Made by a program: the position numbers and the translations under genes. Below the pieces are notes generated by a model. It was not told the origin of the DNA. It did no database searches and was given only the letters and a program-made list of their open reading frames with translations. 27,306 nucleotides of DNA from JANNHP01 sp031404455. Lineage in GTDB: Bacteria > Planctomycetota > JAJSAM01 > JAJVHW01. Below are positions 23,789 through 27,306 of the stretch, piece by piece. The stretch covers positions 1-27,306 of the forward strand of contig JANNHP010000030.1 in assembly GCA_031404455.1 (NCBI GenBank), read 5' to 3'. The number at the start of each line of letters is the position of its first letter. The stretch's first letter is position 1.

Positions 23789-23944
23789 CAGGCCCTCGGT
23801 GCGGTCCTGCCCGCGCGACGCCGTCCCGCGCCCCTCTTGTTGGGGCCCGTTCTGGTCCGCGCGACGGACGACCGAGCGCCATCGCTGGATCGCTCGATGT
23901 CCGCGGGAATCACGATGCGCGGCTCGAGGCCGGTTTCCCGCCGC

Positions 23945-25312
23945 TCACACTCGGTCGGGCGGCGTGTGCTTCGCGATCCACGCGTCCATCGCGCCGTCGT
24001 AGCCGACGGCGGACTGACGGGCCGCGACCCGGTCGGCGAGTGCCGAGAGCTTCGCCGGATCGAGCTTCGGCAGCTTCTCGATCTGCGCCTGAACGGCCGC
24101 GGCCGCCTCGGCGCCCGCCGACTCCGCGGCCTTCATCACGCCGCCCGGCTCGTTCAACTGCTGGTCGCCGACGCCGAGGTACCGCGCGATCACCACGTCC
24201 GACACGCGCTTGCTGTGCTTCCTGCTGATGGCGATGTTCCCCTGACCCGTGACGACGTTGCCGACGCCGAACGTGTTCGCGACGCCGCGCGGGACGCCGA
24301 TGTCCCAGTCGGCGAAGTCGTAGAACTCGCCCTTGAGCGGCAGCCCGGGGATCGGCTCGGGGATGGAGCCGATCGAGCTGACGATGAGGTTCGTCGGGAG
24401 CACCGTCTCGCTGCCCGCAACCTCGATGACCTTCCTGCCCTCGCTCTGCGACGTGACGACCTTCAGTCCCACGACGCGGCCGTTCTCCATCACCACTGCC
24501 TTGGGGAGCGTGTTCGGACGGAACTTGCAGAGGAACTTCCTCATCACGTTCGCCATCAGCTTCTCGCGGACGTTCATCGTGTTCTCGCGCGACTTGTCGT
24601 CCGCGCCGTCCTTGAACGCAGCGAGCGGCATCTCGCGGGCGGTGCGCCGGTAGATCATCGTGCAGCCGGAGAGTCCGAGCTCCGCGAGCGTGAGTTTCCT
24701 GTCGGCAAGCACCTTGTCGAGTCCCTGGTGCTCCATCTCGGCGACGTCGGGCGTCTCGCCGCGCCCGCGAAGCTTCGCGGCCACCGTCTCGAGCATCAGC
24801 GCCTTCACGCAGTCGATCGACGCGAGCCCGCCGCCGACGACGATCGCGCCATCGGTGATCTCGTAGAGCGGCCCGTCGTAGCTCGTCTCCTCGTGGTGGT
24901 TGAACCAGTAGATGAAAGGGTTCTGGTAGATGAGCCCGCGTCCGAGCGCCTCCGCGGCGTCCGCGGCGTCGAGCGGGCGGTCGCGCCACGCGCCGCAGGC
25001 GAGCACCACGGCCGAGAAGCCCCACGCGTGCAGGTCGGAGAGGGACACGTCCTTGCCGATCGTCGTCTTCGGCACGTACTGGACGAGCGGCTTCTTCAGC
25101 TTGTCGGCGATGCGCACGTACTCCTGCGACCGCTGGTTCGCGTGCCAGCGAGGGAGGCCGTCCTCGATCTTGCCGAAGGGGCGCGCGTTCTGGTCGAAGA
25201 CGACCGCGAAGACGCCCGCCTGCGCAAACGTCTCCGCGGCCTCTGCGCCGGAACAGGCGGCGCCGATGACGGCCACAGCGTGACGAGGAGTCGAGAGCTC
25301 TGACTTGTCCAT
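23945..25312 (-). CDS. FAD-dependent NAD(P)H oxidoreductase, adrenodoxin/ferredoxin reductase-like
   Basis: This 455-residue protein starts with a Rossmann FAD-binding strand, AVIGAACSGAEAAETFAQAG, followed by VVFDQNARPFGKIEDGLPRWH. The ARPFGxxxxGxxxxH stretch matches the region after the FAD fold in adrenodoxin reductase, FprA and glutamate synthase small subunits. A second nucleotide motif, AIVVGGGLASIDCVKAL (about 157-173), should bind NAD(P)H. Late motifs include NTFGVGNVVTGQGNIAISRK. The dinucleotide motif is G-A-A-C-S-G, not the usual G-x-G-P-A-G. It likely transfers electrons between NAD(P)H and a ferredoxin or similar carrier in the cytoplasm; the partner is not encoded nearby. The ATG at 25312 has GGAGG nine bases upstream. 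It lies 168 bp after the Nudix gene, and the hairpin at 23738-23788 lies beyond its stop. Confidence 0.88.
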   Translation of the reverse strand: MDKSELSTPRHAVAVIGAACSGAEAAETFAQAGVFAVVFDQNARPFGKIEDGLPRWHANQRSQEYVRIADKLKKPLVQYVPKTTIGKDVSLSDLHAWGFSAVVLACGAWRDRPLDAADAAEALGRGLIYQNPFIYWFNHHEETSYDGPLYEITDGAIVVGGGLASIDCVKALMLETVAAKLRGRGETPDVAEMEHQGLDKVLADRKLTLAELGLSGCTMIYRRTAREMPLAAFKDGADDKSRENTMNVREKLMANVMRKFLCKFRPNTLPKAVVMENGRVVGLKVVTSQSEGRKVIEVAGSETVLPTNLIVSSIGSIPEPIPGLPLKGEFYDFADWDIGVPRGVANTFGVGNVVTGQGNIAISRKHSKRVSDVVIARYLGVGDQQLNEPGGVMKAAESAGAEAAAAVQAQIEKLPKLDPAKLSALADRVAARQSAVGYDGAMDAWIAKHTPPDRV

Positions 25313-25480
25313 GGAACCGAACCTCCGGGGGGACGTGCGCCCGGCGCCTTCCTGCCGGACTCGAAGACGCGGCGGAACCTAACACCGCCGCGCGAGAGGA
25401 TCGAGGCTTCGCGCCGCGGAGCGTGTGACCCAGGTCGCCCAGTCACGTCGCGCAGTCGGGTCGTGCGGATGGGCCGCTCG

Positions 25481-26014
25481 TCATGCCCCCCGGTCCTGGA
25501 GATGGAGGAAGAGCGCGATCAGCGTGAAGCCGTCCCGCACGCGGCGCTCGCGGACCATCGCGCGGACCTCGTCCTCCCCGAACCAGCGGACCTCCTCGAT
25601 CTCGTCCCGGTCGAATTCCCCTGCGAGCGCGACGGCGCGAGCGCGGACGACGTGCAGGACGTGATTCGAGAGCCCGGGCACGGGGTGGAACGTGTGGAGG
25701 TGCTCGTAGTCCGAAGTCGTCCAGCCCGTCTCCTCCAGCACTTCGCGCGAGGCCGCCGCCGCGGGCGCCTCGCCTGCCGCGGCGCGGCCCTCGGGAACTT
25801 CCCACTCGCACGTGCCGGTCGCGTAGCGCGGCACGCGCACCATGACGACACGGCGGGCCGCGTCCTCGACGACCGCGGCGACGCCGTCGTCCTCCACGTC
25901 CACGACGTGCATCCGCTCGATGACGCGCCCCGACGCGGTCCGGATGCGGTCCGCGAAGAGATTCACCCACGGACTGCGGTACACGACCTCGCGCGACAGG
26001 CGTTCGGGGAGCAT
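25481..26014 (-). CDS. Nudix hydrolase, ADP-ribose pyrophosphatase-like
   Basis: This 177-residue protein contains a complete Nudix box at 76-98: Gly76, Glu82, Arg90-Glu91, Glu94-Glu95 and Gly97 all fit G-x5-E-x7-RE-U-xEE-x-G-U. The glutamates coordinate magnesium for hydrolysis of nucleoside diphosphates linked to another moiety. The preceding WEVPEGR and the ordering of strands (VVYRSPWVNLFADRIRTASG at the N-terminus) resemble the ADP-ribose pyrophosphatase branch (NudF-like), though other NDP-sugars are possible. The ATG at 26014 is chosen because the family fold starts there; the open frame upstream to 26326 is not homologous. No clear ribosome binding site precedes it. It is probably cytosolic housekeeping. 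Confidence 0.9.
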   Translation of the reverse strand: MLPERLSREVVYRSPWVNLFADRIRTASGRVIERMHVVDVEDDGVAAVVEDAARRVVMVRVPRYATGTCEWEVPEGRAAAGEAPAAAASREVLEETGWTTSDYEHLHTFHPVPGLSNHVLHVVRARAVALAGEFDRDEIEEVRWFGEDEVRAMVRERRVRDGFTLIALFLHLQDRGA

Positions 26015-26241
26015 CGCGAGATCGTACGACGGAACCGATCCGCGCCGCACACCGCGCCGATTGTTGAAATTGCGCCGCCCGCTCGCGCGTCGCGCCGCGC
26101 GGGACCCGCACCTTGAGAACTCCAGGCTCCGCTTGACGGAATCGAAGTTGACCGGAATTGAGAAACACGACGCCACGTTCAGCGACCGAGGCATCCACAC
26201 GATGTCTCTGTCGGCCCGCGAGGAGTTCCCCTCTGGGCCAT

Positions 26242-26246
26242 GGAGG
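26242..26246 (+). promoter_or_regulatory. Strong ribosome binding site fixing the start at 26254
   Basis: GGAGG lies 7 nt before the ATG at 26254. The 239-bp gap before that ATG, back to the divergent Nudix start, is less GC-rich than its surroundings around 26060-26165 and contains TTGACG (26133) and TTGACC (26148), but no -10 partner at proper spacing could be paired with confidence. Confidence 0.7.
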
Positions 26247-26253
26247 ATCAGAA

Positions 26254-27306
26254 ATGTTTCGTTGCACCAATCCGGAGAAGGGCTCCGGGCGGCGAGCCGT
26301 TCCACGGTTCGCGCGCCTGGGCGCACTGACTGCGTTGTTCGTGATGGGCGCTGCGATCTCGCAGGGCGAGACCGCCGTGACGATGCCGGAGGCCACCGCG
26401 ATCCTCAACCAGTGCGTTGCGGCGACGGCCTCGATCACCACGGCCCAGCTCGGCTCGGCCAATCGCGACGCCACCTACTGGACCGCGCTGACCGACGGAC
26501 AGTCCCGCGTCGCCCAGGCGTACCACGACTCGCTCGTCGCGCCGTGGCCCAGTGCGCTCCTCTCGACGCGCGACACGCTGAACACCTCGCTGGCCCAGAC
26601 GGTCTACCGTCTCGACTCGATCGACAACCCGGCGAACACGCTGACGACCTCGTCGATCCGGCGGACGCTCGACAGGGAGGTCAGCCGCATGCAGAGTGCG
26701 GTGATCCTGCTGCAGGGTGTCGCGCCGACGGCGACCACTCCGGCGCCGACTCCGGAACCAGGCCCTGCGCCGGCTCCGGTGCCCACCCCGGTCCCCGCGC
26801 CGGCTCCGACGCCTGCGCCGACACCCGCGCCCTCGGGCACGATCGCGACCCTCGTTTCCGGCACCGGCTTCACCGCCGCGACTGCACAGCCGGCGACGAT
26901 CGGATCCGGAGCGGGTTCCGACGCGAAGGCGATCGCCCGCTGGGACGTCGTCCCCTTCCAGACGTTCACCGGCAAGCTGCCGGTCGGCGTCGTCGCGTTC
27001 CACATCAAGGGCATCGACCGTGTGGAGTTCTCCTTCCAGGGCGGAGCGTGGTCCTCGGCGACCTCGATGACCCTGAACCCGACCACGGGCGTGTGGGAGT
27101 ACAGCGCCTACATCGACGCGGCCAGCGTCTCGGACGGCAATGTCGAAGTCCGCGCGGTCGTCTATCCGAAGGTCGGCATCCCCCGCGTGCTCGGCGGACC
27201 GATCGACGGTTCGCTCGGCTTCCAGAACGGCAACCACTCGATGTTCCTGACGGCGAACAAGAACGGCACCGTGCAGCAGCAGACCATCTACTGCTCGCCC
27301 TCGGGC
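26254..27306 (+). CDS. Secreted protein with Pro/Ala/Thr-rich linker, N-terminal part (3' end outside window)
   Basis: The frame is open from the ATG at 26254 to the window edge (351 codons, no stop). A signal peptide (LGALTALFVMGAAISQGE, about residues 22-42) follows a basic N-terminus. Residues 45-152 are helical (repeat-free, Ala/Thr/Ser-rich). Residues about 153-192 are a linker of alternating Pro with Ala, Thr and Val. After it comes a beta-sandwich-like domain, with FHIKGIDRVEFSFQGGAW, LNPTTGVWEYSAYIDA and GNVEVRAVVYPKVGIPRVLGG. The visible end, QQQTIYCSPSG, resembles the entry to right-handed beta-helix repeats in secreted planctomycete proteins, where this beta-sandwich often precedes them; the beta-helix itself would lie beyond the window. 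It is probably an extracellular carbohydrate-active or surface protein, which is inference. Confidence 0.85.
   Translation, partial: MFRCTNPEKGSGRRAVPRFARLGALTALFVMGAAISQGETAVTMPEATAILNQCVAATASITTAQLGSANRDATYWTALTDGQSRVAQAYHDSLVAPWPSALLSTRDTLNTSLAQTVYRLDSIDNPANTLTTSSIRRTLDREVSRMQSAVILLQGVAPTATTPAPTPEPGPAPAPVPTPVPAPAPTPAPTPAPSGTIATLVSGTGFTAATAQPATIGSGAGSDAKAIARWDVVPFQTFTGKLPVGVVAFHIKGIDRVEFSFQGGAWSSATSMTLNPTTGVWEYSAYIDAASVSDGNVEVRAVVYPKVGIPRVLGGPIDGSLGFQNGNHSMFLTANKNGTVQQQTIYCSPSG

Noticed and set aside
22052..25303. 1083-codon open frame on the + strand spanning two genes and the hairpin
   Set aside because: It runs out of frame through the 790-aa protein gene, then antisense through the oxidoreductase; it has no start signal or domain and results from high GC content.
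26730..26835. Repetitive CCGGCTCCG/CCGACGCCT stretch, considered as a tandem repeat array
   Set aside because: It is the codon-level reflection of a Pro/Ala/Thr linker inside an open frame, with no fixed period beyond six bases.
1..27306. CRISPR arrays, tRNA or rRNA genes, transposases, phage or toxin-antitoxin genes
   Set aside because: No regularly spaced repeats, no cloverleaf-type sequence, and no characteristic protein motifs were found on either strand by eye.

Overview
This 27.3-kb window is very GC-rich and looks like chromosome of a planctomycete or a close relative. The strongest pointer is a cluster of an ECF-type sigma factor followed by two giant Ser/Thr kinases. Each kinase has a DWG (not DFG) magnesium motif, one transmembrane segment, a WRNRLRD-type linker domain, a long TPR array and a C-terminal block typical of planctomycete kinase-TPR proteins. 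Secreted HEAT-repeat proteins and large secreted proteins with low-complexity linkers fit the same lineage. This assignment is inference from family knowledge; there is no rRNA or other marker gene here.

Layout. (1) 1-471 is the C-terminal end of an ABC exporter ATPase. (2) 703-6032 (+) is a tightly packed efflux operon: MarR-type regulator, TolC-like outer-membrane lipoprotein, MacA/HlyD-like adaptor, MacB-type ATPase and MacB-type permease. The adaptor reading frame is broken by an apparent 5-bp tandem duplication near 3517-3530. A 30-bp-arm inverted repeat follows both the exporter (515-597) and the efflux operon (6081-6181). (3) 6218-19656 (-) is six co-directional genes, read right to left: thioredoxin reductase, ECF sigma factor, kinase-TPR A (1541 aa), kinase-TPR B (1330 aa, start overlapping the stop of A by 4 bp), and two paralogous secreted HEAT-repeat proteins. 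(4) 19781-23741 (+) holds a membrane-anchored HEAT-like protein and a 790-aa secreted multidomain protein with a degenerate zincin-like motif, closed by a 19-bp-stem hairpin. (5) 23945-26014 (-) holds an adrenodoxin-reductase-like FAD/NAD(P) oxidoreductase and a Nudix hydrolase. (6) 26254 to the right edge (+) is a secreted protein with a Pro/Ala/Thr-rich linker, cut by the window end.

How the parts may work together. The efflux genes would form one tripartite pump controlled by the MarR protein. The sigma factor and kinases have no visible anti-sigma gene, so kinase signalling is the natural candidate for controlling the sigma factor. The overlapping kinase genes should be co-translated. The downstream HEAT paralogs may be outputs or envelope partners of the module, but their link rests only on strand and spacing. 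No tRNA, rRNA, CRISPR array, transposase or phage gene was seen. No gap between genes exceeds 300 bases; the longest, 26015-26253, shows only a clear ribosome binding site at its right end.
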